Positions 6,583 to 7,180 of a stretch of 7,180 nt of DNA are shown one piece after another. Position numbers and translations under genes: made by a program. The notes under the pieces are model-generated. The model searched no databases. It was not told where the DNA came from and was given only the letters and a program-made list of their open reading frames with translations. Positions within the stretch are counted from its first letter, which is position 1. Each line of letters starts with the position of its first letter. Source of the DNA: Bacteriovoracaceae bacterium UBA6261 (GTDB lineage: Bacteria; Bdellovibrionota; Bacteriovoracia; Bacteriovoracales; Bacteriovoracaceae); assembly GCA_002440825.1 (NCBI GenBank), contig DJVH01000087.1, positions 1-7,180 on the forward strand, given 5' to 3'.

Positions 6583-6964
6583 GTTGAAGTGAGTTGTTGG
6601 CCGTTGGATGTTGGCCGGTTGATGGTTGATGTTTAGGGTTGATGTTTTGAAGTTTTGTTTGGGTGTTGTGGAACTGGATTAGATTCCATAGATGTGAGCC
6701 TAGGATTTCTAGTTTTGCGTTTATTTTGTGATTCTTGTGTTTGGTTAATTCGATGATGGCCTTGCATTCTTTATAGGAGCCGAAAGCCTGGAAATAAAAT
6801 TTCCTTTGATCTTTAGATGTTCTTTTTCCTGATCCTTCTGCCAAATTTAAAGTTATCGAAGAAGCGGCCCTTTCCAGCTGCTCCTTTAAAAAATGCGGCA
6901 TTCTCAGCCCATCAATTTCATGAAAAAATTCAATAGAAAGCTTATAAGTTCGAAAATTCTTCAT
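6551..6964 (-). CDS. four-helix-bundle protein of the 23S rRNA intervening-sequence (S23) family
   Basis: The 137-residue product begins FRTYKLSIEFFHEI and contains the family signature: LKEQLERAASSITLNLAEG (26-44), GKRTSKDQRKFYFQA (46-60) and FGSYKEC (61-67). These are conserved in the S23/TIGR02436 four-helix-bundle family, first seen in intervening sequences of 23S rRNA genes and related to Avd of diversity-generating retroelements. Function is not established; nucleic-acid binding is known for Avd. Domain residues run to about 100. The tail (about 104-137) is low-complexity Asn/Gln/Pro/Ser; residues 114-126 are translated from the left inverted-repeat arm, and 128-137 read antisense through the end of the cytochrome gene, a 32-base convergent overlap. 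GAGG lies only two bases before ATG, a poorly spaced site. No rRNA, reverse transcriptase or transposase is in the window. Confidence 0.88.
   Translation of the reverse strand: MKNFRTYKLSIEFFHEIDGLRMPHFLKEQLERAASSITLNLAEGSGKRTSKDQRKFYFQAFGSYKECKAIIELTKHKNHKINAKLEILGSHLWNLIQFHNTQTKLQNINPKHQPSTGQHPTANNSLQPKDSKDSSSS
6586..6631 (+). repeat. left arm of long inverted repeat
   Basis: Bases 6586-6624 are a perfect 39-base reverse complement of 7068-7106; after one mismatch at 6625 six more bases match, making 45 of 46. The arm begins GAAGTGAGTTGTTGGCC, three bases after the cytochrome stop codon. It carries internal repetition: TTGGCC at 6597 and 6611, and GGTTGATG at 6617, 6624 and 6637 (the last just outside). 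Confidence 0.95.
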
Positions 6965-7060
6965 ATCCTCATAAGCAAAATGAAATAAAAAAAGAAAAAA
7001 CTAACCAATTAAAATAACAGCACCAGGCAAACCACAAACATCAAAAACAACAACCATCCC

Positions 7061-7106
7061 CATCAAACATCAACCGGCCAACATCCAACGGCCAACAACT
7101 CACTTC
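7061..7106 (-). repeat. right arm of long inverted repeat
   Basis: The reverse-strand copy of the left arm, reading GAAGTGAGTTGTTGGCC from 7106 downwards. It includes the TGA stop of the partial gene at the window edge. Arms are about 430-440 bases apart and enclose the start and whole domain of the four-helix-bundle gene, giving an element of 521 bases. Confidence 0.95.
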
Positions 7107-7180
7107 CCCCCATTCAAAAACTGAACAAACTTCTCCCGATAAGCCCCCTTCTCCAAGAAAAAAACATTCCCATGATAAGC
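7100..7180 (-). CDS. 3' end of an unidentified gene cut by the window edge
   Basis: Read on the minus strand, the last 26 codons before TGA (7102-7100) begin AYHGNVFFLEKG and end KFVQFLNGGK. The frame is open to the edge and has natural-looking composition with aromatic and charged residues, as at a protein C-terminus. T- and G-ending codons resemble those at the end of the cytochrome gene. It would be convergent with the cytochrome gene and codirectional with the four-helix-bundle gene. The family cannot be named from so little, and the stretch is short enough that chance cannot be excluded. Confidence 0.55.
   Translation of the reverse strand, partial: AYHGNVFFLEKGAYREKFVQFLNGGK

Noticed and set aside
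6551..7106. Diversity-generating retroelement, suggested by an Avd-like four-helix bundle
   Set aside because: No reverse transcriptase, template repeat or variable-repeat target is present in the window; the protein fits the stand-alone S23 family better.
6586..7106. Insertion sequence with its own transposase
   Set aside because: The only gene between the arms is the four-helix-bundle protein, which has no transposase or recombinase motif.

Overview
The window looks like chromosomal DNA of a Gram-negative bacterium with an outer membrane. Evidence is a Pal lipoprotein, a CpoB-like protein, several lipoprotein signal peptides and a protein ending in an outer-membrane barrel with a terminal Phe. 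The mix of a Tol-Pal gene group, a phosphatase fused to a multihaem cytochrome, and a stand-alone four-helix-bundle gene fits the Bdellovibrionota/old delta-proteobacteria. That placement is an inference from gene content and moderate base composition, not from a search.

Layout. At 1-369 (minus) lies an almost complete tmRNA (ssrA) with a readable proteolysis tag ending in YALAA. Upstream of it on the same strand, 459-3230 encodes a large exported protein: signal peptide, HExxH metallopeptidase domain, probable beta-propeller and C-terminal outer-membrane barrel. A 99-base divergent promoter region follows, carrying an 8-bp inverted repeat.

From 3330 to 6582 (plus) runs a tight four-gene cluster in which every product has a lipobox: pal; a small DUF4398-like lipoprotein whose signal peptide is visible only if translation starts at a CTG one base after the pal stop; a CpoB/YbgF-like coiled-coil TPR lipoprotein; and a lipoprotein joining a UshA-like metallophosphatase domain to a tetrahaem cytochrome. 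The last two genes overlap in TAATG. The cluster probably serves outer-membrane integrity and division (Tol-Pal), with an unexplained periplasmic redox/phosphatase member.

The right end, 6551-7180, is the accessory-looking part. A four-helix-bundle gene of the 23S rRNA intervening-sequence family (S23/TIGR02436 type) lies on the minus strand, between the cytochrome gene and the 3' end of a second minus-strand gene cut by the window. The interval is bracketed by a perfect 39-bp inverted repeat (6586-6624 and 7068-7106), so its RNA could fold like an rRNA intervening sequence, but outside an rRNA gene. This, the hidden CTG-start lipoprotein, the protease-propeller-barrel fusion and the phosphatase-cytochrome fusion are the points most worth a second look.
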